Shown piece by piece: positions 42,401-53,689 of a stretch of DNA of 64,000 bases. The translations under genes and the position numbers were made by a program. This stretch comes from Luscinia megarhynchos (lineage: Eukaryota; Chordata; Aves; Passeriformes; Turdidae): contig CM067591.1 in assembly GCA_034336665.1 (NCBI GenBank), positions 372,001 to 436,000 of the forward strand. Direction: 5' to 3'. Position 1 is the stretch's first letter. Every line of letters begins with the position of its first letter. The notes under the pieces were generated by a model that did no database searches, had not been told where the DNA came from, and saw nothing but the letters and a program-made list of their open reading frames with translations.

Positions 42401-44708
42401 AAGGAGATCTTCTACCGCCGCAACCAGCAGGCCTGGCAGATGGCCAGAGAGGTGCTGCTCCCGCGGGGGGCTGCTGGTCCCACTGGGGGGGCTCCTGGTC
42501 CCACTGGGGGCGCTGCTGGTCCCACTGGGGGGGTTGCTGGTCCCACTGGGGGCGCTGCTGGTCCCGCTGGGAGCTCCCCCTGAGCAGGGGGAGAGGGTGG
42601 GAAACCACACACGGCTGGTAGCTGTGGCTACAGAAACAGCCAAAAGCCTTTTTTTTTGTCTTTTTTTCCCCCTGTGGCCAGAATTTTTTTTATTTTTTTT
42701 TTTTTCCATAATGCCGAAACTTTGTGCCAAAATACCTCCGAGCTCTTGGTGGAGCCTGTGGGTACCTGCCAGGTGACCCCCCCACGCTTGTTTCCGTGTT
42801 GGCCACACCATGAGGGATGATGACAAAGCTGGGGTGACCCCCCAGCCCAAAAAGGGTTTTTTGGGGATTTTCCCTGCTGTTTTCTGAAGCGAGTTCAATT
42901 TTCTCGGTGACAGAAGACGTTTGGTGACATCACCGAGCGGCGCCGGCTGCGGGAGCGGCTGCACTGCAGGAATTTCACCTGGTACCTGCAGAACGTCTAC
43001 CCCGAGATGTTCGTGCCCGACCTGACCCCCACGTTCTACGGAGCGGTGAGTTTGCCGGATTTTTGGGGGGATTGCGGGAGCGCCCGGGGGGGCTCGGGCT
43101 GGGAACAGCGAGGAGGGGAAGTGCCCGAGGGTTGGGTTTGCGGGTTTTGCGTTAAACCGGGGCGGGGTTAGCGGTGCCACGTCTGTCGCCGGTCACCGCG
43201 GCTGTCTGTCACCTCGTCTGTCACCGGTTTGGGCTCCGGCTAAGCTGGAATCCCGCAGAGCGGGTTTGGGCCGAGTTCCAGAGTGGGGAACCCACGGGGA
43301 CGTGGACTTGGGTTAAACTCAGGGGAGGAGCCGAAAAGTTCCTGAGCCCCAAGCACTGTCCTGGAGAGCAGGGAGGGCTGGAAAACCTGAGCTGGGGGCG
43401 GGATGTGGAGCTCCAGCTCCATCCCTGAGGAAATGGGGACAGGCAGGGTGAGGGGCTCCGGCTCCATCCCTGAGGAAATCGGGACAGGCAGGATGGAACT
43501 TCGGCTCCATCCCTGATGGAACCGGCACAGGCAGGGTGAGGGGCTCCTGCTCCATCCCTGAGGGAATCGGGACTGGCAGGATGGAACTTCTGCTCCATCC
43601 CTGATGGAACCGGCACAGGCAGGGTGAGGGGCTCCGGCTCCATCCCTAAGGGAATGAGGACAGACAGGGTGAGGGGCTCCGGCTCCACCCCTGAGGATGA
43701 GCTGCTGGAAAACCCTTTCCCTCAAGCCGCGTGCTGGATCCCGAGTCCGCCCCTCCTCAGCCAGGCTGATGTGCCAGCAGCAGGCACGGCCGGGTGACAG
43801 CCGGGTGCAGGTGCTGGCTCCCTTCCAGCTCTTTCATTCACCTTTATTTGCCGAATCTCCTCTGGCTCCGTGTGCCCGAGGCGGTGGCTCGGGCGTTCCT
43901 CGTGTCCTGGAAAGGACACGGGACCCGGACCCGGCGCTGCGAGCCGGGATCGTGTTTGCACAGCAATAACCCAGAGCCCTGCACTGCCAAACCCGAGGCG
44001 GGTCCTACCCCGGCTCCCCTGAGCTCTCGCCACCTTTTTCCTCACTCCTGCCCCGTCTTTTCCCCCCTCTCCCCTTTTTTTCTCTCCCTCGTTTTTCTCC
44101 CCGCTCTTTTCCCCATCACCTCTTTCCCCTTCTCACACCTCTCTTCCCCCCACAGATAAAAAATGACGGCACCAAGAGCTGCCTGGACGTCGGGGAGAAC
44201 AACCACGGTGGGAAACCTCTCATCATGTACCCCTGCCACGGGCTGGGGGGCAACCAGGTGGGTCCCCAAACCGCCCCCATCATTTCCCGCGGGGTTCATC
44301 TCCCGGGGCGCGGCAGTGACGGCCCCGCTCGGCTCTTCCCGCAGTACTTTGAGTACACGAGCCAGCGGGAGCTGCGCCACAACATCGGCAAGGAGCTGTG
44401 CCTGCGGGCGGGCGCGGGCGCGGCCGAGCTGGGCGAGTGCCAGTTCCGAGGGAAGCCGGGCCGGGTGCCCGCCAGCGAGGAGTGGGAGCTGGCGCAGGTG
44501 AGGAGACCCCCGGGCGCGGTGCCCGCCGCGCTGCTGCTCCCCCGGCGCTGCTCCCCCGGGCGCATCGCTGATCTCCCGGGGTGTTTCTCGGCAGAACCGG
44601 CTGATCAAGAGCTTGGCCTCGGGGCTGTGTCTGACGGCCCGGGGGAAGCACCCGGCGCTCGTTCCCTGCGACCTCACGGACCCGCACCAGCTCTGGTCCT
44701 TCACCTAA
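36491..44708 (+). CDS. GALNT6: GALNT6, polypeptide N-acetylgalactosaminyltransferase 6 (10 coding exons)
   Basis: Golgi type II enzyme that transfers GalNAc from UDP-GalNAc to Ser/Thr, the first step of mucin-type O-glycosylation. Coding exons: 36491-36979, 38450-38622, 40727-40876, 40953-41187, 42034-42151, 42251-42451, 42914-43045, 44156-44257, 44345-44497, 44595-44708. The first coding exon opens with an acceptor at 36384, so a non-coding 5' exon lies upstream. The predicted length is about 621 residues (human 622). Seen: MRLFRRR start and a membrane anchor [15 protein letters not shown]; catalytic DAH in LDAHCECFHGW; the [11 protein letters not shown] motif; [17 protein letters not shown]; and a C-terminal ricin-type lectin domain ([16 protein letters not shown]) ending DPHQLWSFT. 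One extra base near 36671-36675 breaks the frame in exon 1; both sides are conserved. Exon 6 uses a weak donor, GTGCTG. Confidence 0.96.
36995..37690. repeat. Minisatellite in GALNT6 intron 1
   Basis: About 30 copies of a 21-24-bp unit built on gagatggggcgagttacccc, starting about 15 bp after the exon 1 donor. Confidence 0.95.
38655..39450. repeat. Minisatellite in GALNT6 intron 2
   Basis: Irregular units of 20-40 bp combining gatgggatgtggggtcag with ggatgcagg. Confidence 0.9.
40136..40660. repeat. GGGAT/GGGATAAT array in GALNT6 intron 2
   Basis: About 520 bp composed only of GGGAT, GGGATAAT and GGGATGAT units, giving a microsatellite-like higher-order mix. It ends about 65 bp before exon 3. 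Confidence 0.95.
42465..42585. repeat. Short array in GALNT6 intron 6
   Basis: Five units of ctgctggtcccactggggg, directly following exon 6. Read through, it gives a collagen-like GPTGG string that continues the exon frame. Confidence 0.9.
43425..43700. repeat. Minisatellite in GALNT6 intron 7
   Basis: Five to six units of about 50-60 bp built on ggctccggctccatccctga and gacaggcagggtgagg. Confidence 0.85.
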
Positions 44709-44977
44709 AGAGGGAGCGGAGCCCCCGGCCGCGCTCAGGAAACCAGGATCCAAAAAAAACTTCCTCGTTCGCTTGAATTTAGGAGGTGAAAGCCTTAAAT
44801 ATGCTGCATTTCGTGGTTGCCTTGAACTGCCCCCCGTGCCTTTGGGAGGCGGGGGCGCCCCGCGGACCCCCAAACGCAGCGGCCGTGGCGGGGACGCTCC
44901 TGCGGACGCTCCTCGGATGTCGCTGCTCGTCCTCCCCACCCCGGCTCCGGCCGGAGCCTCTTCACTTCATATCGGGC

Positions 44978-44983
44978 ATTAAA
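44978..44983 (+). promoter_or_regulatory. Possible GALNT6 poly(A) signal ATTAAA
   Basis: Lies 270 bp after the stop codon. A canonical AATAAA is also present at 45435-45440. Which one is used cannot be decided. Confidence 0.4.
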
Positions 44984-45434
44984 AAACGCGGATGCGCCTC
45001 CTCAGATGGGGAATCAGCGCGGGAAATTCCGGCGAGGAGGAGGAGGAGGAGGATGGTGACCGTGGGGCTCCTCCCGTCCGGGGGGATCGTGGCTTGCGGT
45101 GGCCCCTGGCGGGCAATGGGAGGAGCTGGGATCTGTGCCTTAGGAATCAAGTTGGACTTGGAAAGGGGAGCAAGCTGGATTGTTGTTTTTATTATCGTTA
45201 TTACTAAATGATAATTATTCCTGGGTGCGATTCTGCTTGTGCTGAGCAGGAAGAGTTTTCCCTGGACGGCATCACAGAATCCTTCTGAAGAAGGTCCCAG
45301 GTGCCACTTCTCGGTTTTTTGTCTATTCCAACTCCTTTACCTGCCATTTTTGTTGCCATTTCATTCATGGTGGGGGGAAAATCCTCCTGGACATGTCAGG
45401 AGGGGGGAGAACCTGTCCTAGACATGCGACCTCA

Positions 45435-45440
45435 AATAAA
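45435..45440 (+). promoter_or_regulatory. Possible distal GALNT6 poly(A) signal AATAAA
   Basis: Canonical hexamer 727 bp after the GALNT6 stop, about 95 bp before the start of the inverted-repeat arm. Confidence 0.45.
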
Positions 45441-46766
45441 GAGATGATTTATTTTACACAAATCCGCCTCTGGTGTTTCTCAGCTTCCCACATTCACTTG
45501 ATTTCCCGCCGACTTCTTCATCTAGAAACTCCCTTTTTATCCCACAAACGAGTTTACAGCTCTTGGTGCCACAGCTGGGGGCGCAGTTTTGGGTTGGGGG
45601 TCCCTGTGTGGGCGGAGCCGTTGCTCCTGTCCCTCGCAGCCTGCCCTTGGTGCTGACAGAACAAACACGCTGACCCCGAGCACGGAACAAACTGTGAAAT
45701 CTCCCGTTCTCCTCGCAGATAAGGGCAGAACTGCACCAGGTGCTTTGCATTTCCTTCATTTCTCGTGACCCGTGCCAGGTTTTGCCCTTTTCTGACCCAG
45801 AGATGGGGCAGCCGAGAGGCGTTTTACAAACCTTTCATTCCATTTTCAGTCTCAAATAAAGGGTAAAACCATACAGATGTTATAATTCAGGCAATCACAA
45901 TCAGAAGCCCCCGATTTCCTAATTAAAATACATTATAAGCGTTTCGTGGCCTATCAGCCTCTGTCACACCACGCTGTAAATGCCTTAAAGCAAATCATCT
46001 AAAAATCGCCTCGCGGGTTCTACTCCCCTGCACCTCCATGGTTCGATTTCTCCAAAGGATCGAGAATTGTTTGCAAGGACATCCTTTGAACCAATTCTCT
46101 AGCTCCATTTCTCTCTCAACATCTGTCCAATCCCGTGGCGCTTTCTAGCCAAACCGTGTCATTTTTTACCCCACGCACCCCTCGTGATCCCAAAATGCAG
46201 TTTGCCAGTGCCTGTGCCTCGAGGGCCAAAACTCCCCCCCAAAACAGCCTCAGTTTGGAGTTCAAGGGTAAAATGACACAGCGCTGGCCAGAACTCCAGG
46301 GTTTCCATCAAAGCGCAGCTCGGGCCCGGGGCCGAGCCCGGCGCTGCCCTCACAGTTGCCCGTGCCGGGCGCCAGCGAGGGGCCGGCGGGCGCTACCGGA
46401 TGGTGCCCCCGCCTCCCCAGCCTCGCTGCAGCCGCTGCCGGGTCAGCGCTTTCGAACCGGGGCGCTGGGCGAGGCCGCGGGAGCTGCCCCGAGGCCCCGG
46501 GTCGTAGCCCGAGCCGCCGCTCCGGACGCGGCAGCGGGAGGGGCCGCTGGGGCAGCGCCTCGCGGGGTTGCGGGCCGAGGGGCGCTCGGGGGGTTCCCTG
46601 CGGGCCTCGGGCCCGGCGCCGTAGTGCTGGCATCGGGGGCCAAGGCCGCCGGCCGGGCCCCGCCGCACCTGGGGCCCTTCCCCGCCCCGCCCCGCCGCCC
46701 CCGCTAGCGCTGCCGCAGGGCAGCGCCCCTCGGCCCCGCCGCGGACCCCCGCGCTCCACCGCCACG

Positions 46767-48644
46767 ATGCTGCAGCTCGTGCCTCGCCGCGCTTGCCCCT
46801 GTGCGGTGAGTCCCGCCCCGCAGCCTTCGGCCTCGCTCGGCTCCTCCTGCAGCCCCCGGAGCTCCCCCGCGCCCCGCTCGGGGCTCACGGCGTCCGTCTG
46901 TCCGCAGGGCGCTGCTCCGAGCTGGATCTCGACGGGACGCAGCGCGTGGTCGGCGGCACCGAGGCGCGCTCGCACGCCTGGCCCTACCAGGTGCGTCCCG
47001 CGCTCCCGCGGCCGCTGCCGGGGCTCTGCTGCCGCCGGGACCCCGCGCTGAGCCCGCCCGCCTCTCGCCCCCTCCCCAGGTCTCCCTGCAGTATTACTCC
47101 GGGGGCGGCTGGTACCACACGTGCGGAGGCTCCTCATCCAGAGGAACTGGGTGATGACCGCCGCCCACTGCGTCAACAAGTGAGCACCTGGGCACCCCCT
47201 CCTGCCTCTCGGCACAGCTCCTCTCCCCCAAAAAAACCTTCCCGAGGAGAAATTCTGCCCGCCCCGACCCGCAGAGGGACCGGGGCTCCCAGGTAGGGGC
47301 TCCGCGGCGCCTCTCCGGGAGCGTCCTGGCCCCTGCCCGCCTGTCCCGGCAGCGCGCGCTCGCAGCGGCCGCACCTGCGGCTGACGGGGCCTCGCACCTT
47401 GCCGGCAGTAACCTGAACTACCGTGTGGTGGCCGGCGAGCACAACCTCAACGCCAACGAGGGCAGCGAGCAGATCTTCAGCGTCAGCAAGATCATCGTCC
47501 ATCCCTACTGGAACAGCAACAACGTGGCCGGCGGGTAACGCCCGCGGGAGGGGCGCGCGGGGGAGCCCGGCCGGGGTTCGGGGGTCCCGGTAACATCCTC
47601 TCCTCGGCCCGGCAGCTACGACATCGCCCTGTTCCGCCCTGAACGGCTACGCCTCGCTGAACGGCGCCGTGCAGCTGGCGGTGCTGCCCCCAGGAGGGCA
47701 CCATCCCTGCCCAACAACTACCCCCTGCTACATCACGGGCTGGGGGCCTGACCCGCAGTGAGTGCCGGCTCCCCCGCCCCGCAGCGCCCCGCGCCCGCCC
47801 CTGCGCCCGCAGCCGCGGCAGCTCCCGGAGCGCTCGGGGGCCGCGGGAGGCTCCGCTCGGGGCTGCGCTGGGCCCGCGGGTGCCCAGCGCCGCCCGGGGC
47901 CCTGCCGAGCTCTGGGGGCCGCGGGGGCCGGGGCTGCGCGGGGGCCGCGGGCTCTGCCCCGGCTGCGGGCGGCGCTGACCGGCGCCCGCCCGTGCAGGCA
48001 ACGGGCAGCTGTCCAGCGTCCTGCTGCAGGCCTACCTGCCCGTCGTGGACTACCAGACCTGCTCCAGCGCGTCCTACTGGGGCTCCACCGTCAAGAACAC
48101 CATGGTGTGCGCCGGCGGCGACGGCGTGCGCGCCTCCGGCTGCCAGGTCTGGCCGCGGCCCCTGCTCCCCCCCCGTGCCCCCTGTGCCCCCTGTGCCCCC
48201 TGTGCTTCCCCCTGTGCCCCCTGTGCTTCCCCCTGTGCCCCTGTGACCCCCTGTGCTTCCCCTGTGCCCCCGTGCCCCCTGTGCCCCTGTGCCCCCCTGT
48301 GCCCCCTCACTGCTCCTGCTGTGCTCGCCTCCCCGTGCCCGGCTCACGCTCCCCTCGGCCTCGCAGGGCGATTCCGGGCGGTCCCCTGCACTGCGCCGTC
48401 AATGGCAGTACCAGGTGCACGGCGTCACCAGCTTCGGGTGGTCCAGCCAGGGCTGCAACGTCCCTCCGCAGAAACTCCACCGTGTTCACCCGCGTCTCCG
48501 GGCCACGCCTCCTGGATCAACAGCTGCAGGGCCGGGCCGGGCCGGGCCGGGCTCAGCCCTCAGCGCCTCGGGCCCCGCTCACGCCCCGGCCCCAGCGCCC
48601 TCAGCCCGGCCCTTCCTCCCTTCCAGGTCATCGCCCAGAACTGA
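46767..48644 (+). CDS. CELA1: CELA1 copy 1, chymotrypsin-like elastase 1 (frameshifted as sequenced)
   Basis: Secreted serine protease zymogen of the S1 family. Exons: 46767-46805, 46908-46990, 47080-47179, 47409-47534, 47616-47757, 47998-48146, 48367 to about 48524, 48627-48644. Seen: a leader starting MLQLV; activation site [13 protein letters not shown] (His of the triad) in exon 3; the intact exon 4 with [19 protein letters not shown] (Asp) in exon 5; [19 protein letters not shown] in exon 6; GDSG (Ser) in exon 7; end VIAQN-stop. Defects: a base missing in exon 3 (SL of GGSLIQ), extra bases in exons 1 and 5, an extra G right after GDSG, and GT lost at the exon 7 donor (AGCTGCAGG where copy 2 has AGCGTAAGG). 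As read it cannot make elastase, yet copy 2 is correct at several of these sites. Confidence 0.85.
48175..48310. repeat. Simple repeat in CELA1 intron 6 (copy 1)
   Basis: Repeats of ccctgtgcccc and ccctgtgcttcc. The mirror copy lies at about 52170-52300. Confidence 0.85.
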
Positions 48645-48734
48645 GCGCTGGCGGCACCAGCGCCCGCTGCCCCTCGCCCCACGGACATCCCCCTGACTCC
48701 CCCGCGCCTGCCTCCTCGGCCCCGAGCCGGCCGC

Positions 48735-48740
48735 AATAAA
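48735..48740 (+). promoter_or_regulatory. CELA1 copy 1 poly(A) signal AATAAA
   Basis: Canonical hexamer 91 bp after the stop codon, conserved in copy 2 (51736-51741). Confidence 0.8.
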
Positions 48741-49369
48741 ATCTCTCCTCCCCGGCTCTGTGCCTCCGTGTTGCCTTTGGCCCGCGCCTCGCCGAGCCTC
48801 CCGGCCCCAGCGCCAGCCTTCCCCGGGCCTCCTCCTCCTCTCTCCTCCTCCTCCTCGCTGCTCAGGGAAGCGCCCTGGCGAGCAGGAGCCGGCTCCGAGC
48901 TCTCGGGGCAGCCCGAGCACCTGTGGGGTGCTGGAAAAGGGACAGTGCTGCAAATCCGCTCCTTGGGCAGCGAGGAAATGGCCCTTGGGAGCATGGGGGG
49001 CTCGCGGAGGATTCGGGGCGATCCCATCGGGATTCTCCCTGGCACTTGCTCCCTTTCCCTTCCCAAACTGACCTCCCCGCCCCTGAGGGGTGCCACATTC
49101 GGGGACTGCCACCTCCTCGTCCCTCAGCTGCGTCCCGCGGCCGCGCTTACACCCCCAGCCCGGCGCCACCCGCCGGCCCCAGCGCGCCCCGAGCACCAGT
49201 TCGCACCCAGAACCGGCCCTGCTGCAGCGATCCAGCTGTCGCTGGGGCTCCTCGGCCCCTGTGCTCGTGTCCTGCTGGAACAAAAGCCCCGAGCAGGGAC
49301 GAGGCGGCTCTCCGGCTCTGCTGCAGCCGCCGAGGGCTGCGTCCCGGCTCTGCCCCCTCCCATCAAGGA

Positions 49370-49880
49370 AAACACGGAGGGGCTGCACCGTGCCCGGAGC
49401 TGGGGAAGGGGCTGGAGCAGCTGAGGGAGCTGGGGGAGGCTCAGCCTGGAGAAGAGGAGGCTCTGGGGGCTCCTTGTGGCTCTGCACAACTCCCCTGAGA
49501 GGAGCGGGCAGCTGGCTGGGGTTGTGTTCTGCCCAGGAACAGGGACAGGAGGAGAGGGAGCAGCCCTCAGGCTGGGCCAGGGGACCCTCGGGGTGGACAG
49601 GAATTTCTCTATGGGAAGGGTGGTCAGGCTCCCTGGAATTGCCCAGAGAGGGTTGGAGTGCCCATCCCTGGAGGTGTCCAAGCAAGGACTGGGTGTGGCA
49701 CTCCAGTGCTCTGGGCTGGAGCTCGAGGTGGGGGTCGGGCACACCTTGGGCTCCACGGTCCGGGCGTGGCTTTTCCCACCTCAGGCATTCTGGGGTTCCC
49801 TGCTTGGTGTGTTTTGGGATGCAGCTGGTGCAGGAGCTGGGTTTGTGTTCGAGATGGAGGTTGAGCTCTGGGTGGTACTG
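49370..49880 (+). repeat. CR1-like LINE 3' segment
   Basis: Typical CR1 order: ggctcagcctggagaagagg, gtggctctgcacaactcccc, a 'gggtggtcaggctccctgg' region, ccctggaggtgtccaagc, then the ggtcgggcacaccttggg end. The left-arm homology stops within this element. Confidence 0.75.
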
Positions 49881-50940
49881 AATCATTAAAAACCAGTATG
49901 ACCACGGACAAAGGCCCCTAGGTAATTAAAGTTAGCAGGTGGTGTGTTTATTCACTGGAGTCACCTCTGAAAGGAGTGACTGCCCCAAACAGGATTCTTT
50001 GCCATCCATTTCCCAAGATCTCCATTCCACACAAAGGCACAACCCTGCACCTCCCACCCCATTCGATATTAACACGAGGCTGTTGCTCCTTCACCCATGC
50101 ACAATTCTTCTCTTGAATTAGGTCAGTGGTCTCGAAATGGGTCCGTGGTCTTAAAGGATGAAGTCAGGGGAGTCTTCATCAGGTGTCAGTGACCCTCTGG
50201 CACGATCCAAGGCCCCTTGTGGTGCAGTCCAGGTGCTGGCCACTGTTCTTACTGGTTTCAGTTTGATCTCACAATGTTTCACTTACTGTACTTCCATACC
50301 CAAGCTCGTAACAGCAGATAATACAGCAATCAGCTGTAGCTTAAATATCTGGTAACCATTAACCTGCCATACGCCTCCCTGACTTACATCTTGGTCACAG
50401 AAGTTGTTTCTACCCTTAGCAAAAGTCCTAACTCTCTAAATCATGATCCAGCACGAGAGCCCTGTGGAGAGAGTGGCACAGGTGGGAGGACACTGGGAGA
50501 GACGGGAGGAGACAAAGGTTTGGGAGGAAGAGCAAAACTTGCACTCCTGGAGTGTGAGGGGATAAGGCCGAGGGGATCCCCCTCAGAGGCAGCAGCTGGG
50601 GCTGTGCCCCTGTCACTGCCCTGGGATTCGATGGCTCTGGGGACAGCAGCACCTGAGACTGCCGGGGAAAGCAGGGCTGGAGCCACTGAGGAACAGCCCG
50701 GCTGAGGGAGGAGGGTGTGGGGGGTCCATCACACCACTGCAGCCGCTGGTGTGAAGGGGCCCCAGCCCCTGCAGTGAAAATCTCCTGAGGTGGGAGTGTG
50801 ACAGCCAGAGAACCTCGGGAATGCTCAGACGGGGAAGTTTCCTGAAGGAGGGCGCCAGGCCTGGAATCACGGCCTGGCAAGGGAGGGGAATGTGACAATC
50901 CCCTGGTGTCCAGCCTGAGCCCATCCTGACACAGCTCCAG
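49880..50940. other. Spacer between the two CELA1 arms
   Basis: Single-copy sequence forming the rest of the roughly 1.4-kb loop of the inverted duplication (49561-50939). It has a CR1-like flavour near 50440-50700 but no recognised gene. Confidence 0.5.
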
Positions 50941-51735
50941 ACTCTGCCCTCTGCTCCTGTCCCTGCTCCGACCCCAGCCAGCTGCCCGCTCCTCTCAGGG
51001 AGTTGTGCAGAGCCACAAGGGCCTCCCAGAGCCTCCTTTCCTCCAGGCTGAGCCTCCCCAGCTCCCTCAGCTGCTCCAGCCCCTTCCCCAGCTCCGGGCA
51101 CGGTGCAGCCCCTCCGTGTTTTCCTTGATGGGAGGGGCAGAGCCGGACGCAGCCCTCGAGTGGCTGCAGCAGAGCCGGGAGAGCCGCCTCGTCCTGCTCG
51201 GGGCTTTTGTTCAGCAGGACACGAGCACGGGGCGAGAGGAGCCCCCGCGGCCGCTGGATCGCTGCAGCAGGGCCGGTTCTGGGTGCGAACTGGTGCTCGG
51301 GGCGCGCTGGGGCCGGCGGGTGGCGCCGGGCTGGGGGGTGGCGCGGCCGCGGGAGGCAGCTGAGGGACGAGGAGGTGGCAGTCCCCGAATGTGGCACCCC
51401 TCAGGGGCGGGGAGGTCAGTTTGGGAAGGGAAAGGGAGCAAGTGCCAGGGAGAATCCCCGATGGGATCGCCTCAATCCTCCGCTGCGCTCCCCATGCTCC
51501 CAAGGGCCATTTCCTCGCTGCCCAAGGAGCGGATTGGCAGCACTGTCCCTTTGCCAGCACCCCACAGGTGCTCGGGCTGCCCCGAGAGCTCGGAGCCGGC
51601 TCCTGCTCGCCAGGGCGCTTCCCTGAGCAGCGAGGAGGGAGGAGGAGGAGGCGGGAAGGCTGGGCGCTGGGGCCGGGAGGCTCGGGCGGGCGCGGGCCAA
51701 GGCAGCACGGGAGGCACAGAGCCGGGAGGAGAGAT

Positions 51736-51741
51736 TTTATT
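51736..51741 (-). promoter_or_regulatory. CELA1 copy 2 poly(A) signal
   Basis: TTTATT on the plus strand, AATAAA on the gene strand, mirroring the signal of copy 1. Confidence 0.7.
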
Positions 51742-51838
51742 GGCGGCCGCTCGGGGCCGAGGAGGCCGGAGCCGGGCGGGGGAGCCAGGGGATGTCCGTG
51801 GGCGAGGGGGGCAGCGGGCGCTTGGTGCCGGGCCAGGG

Positions 51839-53689
51839 CCAGTTCTGGGCGATGACCTGGAAGGGAGGAAGGGCCGGGCTGAGGCGCGGGCCGGGCCGCG
51901 AGCGGGCCCGAGGGCGCTGGGTTGAGCCCGGGCCCGGCCCGGCCCGCCCTTACGCTGTTGATCCAGGAGACGAGGGCGGAGACGCTGGTGAACACGGTGG
52001 GTTTGGCGGAGGACGCTTGCAGCCCTGGCTGGACACGAAGCTGGTGACGCCGTGCACCTGGTACTCGCCCATTGACGGGCGCAGTGCAGGGGACCGGCCG
52101 AATCGCCCTCTGGCGGAGCGAGGGGAGCGCGGAGCCGGGCACGGGGGCGCTGGGGGGCACACGGGAGCAGTGAGGGGCACGGGGGCACAGGGGGCACAGG
52201 GGCACGGGGGCACAGGGGGAAGCACAGGGTCACAGGGGGCACAGGGGGAAGCACAGGGGGGCACAGGGGAAGCACAGGGGCACAGGGGCACAGGGGGCAC
52301 GGGGGAGCGGGCCGCGGCCAGACCTGGCAGCCGAGCGCGCTCGCCGCCGCCGGCGCACACCATGGTGTTCTTGACGGTGGAGCCCCAGTAGGGACGCGCT
52401 GGAGCAGGTCTGGCAGTCCACGACGGGCAGGTAGGCCTGCAGCAGGACGCTGGACAGCTGCCCGTTGCCTGCACGGAGCTGGCGCCGGTCAGCGCCGCGC
52501 CTCGCAGCCGGGCAGAGCCCGCGGCCCCCGCGCAGCCCCCCGGCCCCCCGCGGCCCCCAGAGCTCGGCAGGGCCCCGGGCGGCTCTGGGCACCCGCGGGC
52601 CCGAGCGCAGCTCCCGAGCGGAGCCTCCCGCGGCCCCCGAGCGCCCGGGAGCTGCGGCTGCGGGCGCGGGGCGGGCGCGCTGCGGGGCGGGGGAGCCCGG
52701 CACTCACTGCGGGTCAGGCCCCCAGCCCGTGATGTAGCAGGGTAGTTGTTGGGCAGGATGGTGCCCCTCCTGGGGCAGCACCGCCAGCTGCACGGCGCCG
52801 TTCAGCGAGGCGTAGCCGTTCAGGCGGAACAGGGCGATGTCGTAGCTGCCGGGCCGAGGGAGAGGATGTTACCGGGACCCCCGAACCCCGGCCGGGCTCC
52901 CCGCGCGCCCCCTCCCGCGGGCGTTACCCGCCGGCCACGTTGTTGCTGTTCCAGTAGGGATGGACGATGATCTTGCTGACGCTGAAGATCTGCTCGCTGC
53001 CCTCGTTGGCGTTGAGGTTGTGCTCGCCGGCCACCACACGGTAGTTCAGGTTACTGCCGGCAGGTGCGAGCCCCGTCAGCCGCAGCAGGTGCGGCCGCTG
53101 CGAGCGCGCGCTGCCGGGACGGGCGGGAGCGGGCCAGGACGCTCCCGGAGAGGCGCGCCGCGGAGCCCCTGCCTGAGGAGCCCCCGGCCCTCTGCGGGTC
53201 GGGGCGGGCAGAATTTCTCCTCGGGAAGGTTTTTGGGGAGAGGAGCTGTGCCGAGAGGCAGGAGGGGTGCCCGAGGTGCTCACTTGTTGACGCAGTGGGC
53301 GGCGGTCATCACCCAGTTCCTCTGGATGAGGGAGCCTCCGCACGTGTGGTACCAGCCGCCCCCGGAGTAATACCGCAGGGGAGACCTGGGGAGGGGCGCG
53401 AGGCGGGCGGGCTCAGCGCGGGGTCCCGGCGGCAGCAGAGCCCCGGCAGCGGCCGCGGGAGCGCGGGACGCACCTGGTAGGGCTAGGCGTGCGAAGCGCC
53501 TCGGTGCCGCCGACCACGCTAAGCGCCCCGCCGAGATCCAGCTCGAGCAGCGCCCTGCGGACAGACGGACGCCGGAGCCCCGAGCCGGGCGCGGGAGCCC
53601 TGGGGCTGCGGGAGGAGCCGAAGCGAGGCCGGCATGGGCGGGACTCACCGCACAGGGGCGAAGCGGGCGAGGAGCACGAGCTGCAGCAT
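51839..53689 (-). pseudogene. CELA1: CELA1 copy 2, inverted duplicate, degraded as sequenced
   Basis: Exons on the minus strand: 53649-53689, 53474-53554, 53284-53385, 52928-53053, 52708-52845, 52324-52468, 51954-52107, and about 51839-51856. The leader reads MLQLVLLA. Exon 4 is intact and the same length as in copy 1. Exon 3 has the correct [11 protein letters not shown] where copy 1 lacks a base, but an extra C just before. Exon 2 is damaged: two bases short, the activation Arg codon is AGC, and the Trp codon of AWPYQ is TAG. Exon 7 reads GDSAGPL instead of GDSGGPL. The usual TGA after VIAQN is TGG. The exon 7 donor GTAAGG is good. By these signs it is the more decayed copy, though some lesions look like consensus errors. 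Confidence 0.75.

Larger units (their letters stand above)
45531..49560 (+). repeat. Left arm of an inverted duplication containing CELA1
   Basis: Matches the reverse complement of 50940-54902 over its whole length, including introns and flanks. Outer border: the left arm begins ccctttttatcccacaaac, and its mirror is gtttgtgggataaaaaggg ending at 54902. The inner border lies inside a CR1-like segment. Similarity is high by eye but broken by many single-base differences. Confidence 0.9.

Noticed and set aside
42452..42583. Collagen-like extension of GALNT6 exon 6 (GPTGG repeats)
   Set aside because: It is a short tandem array after the donor; joining 42451 to 42914 gives the conserved family sequence.
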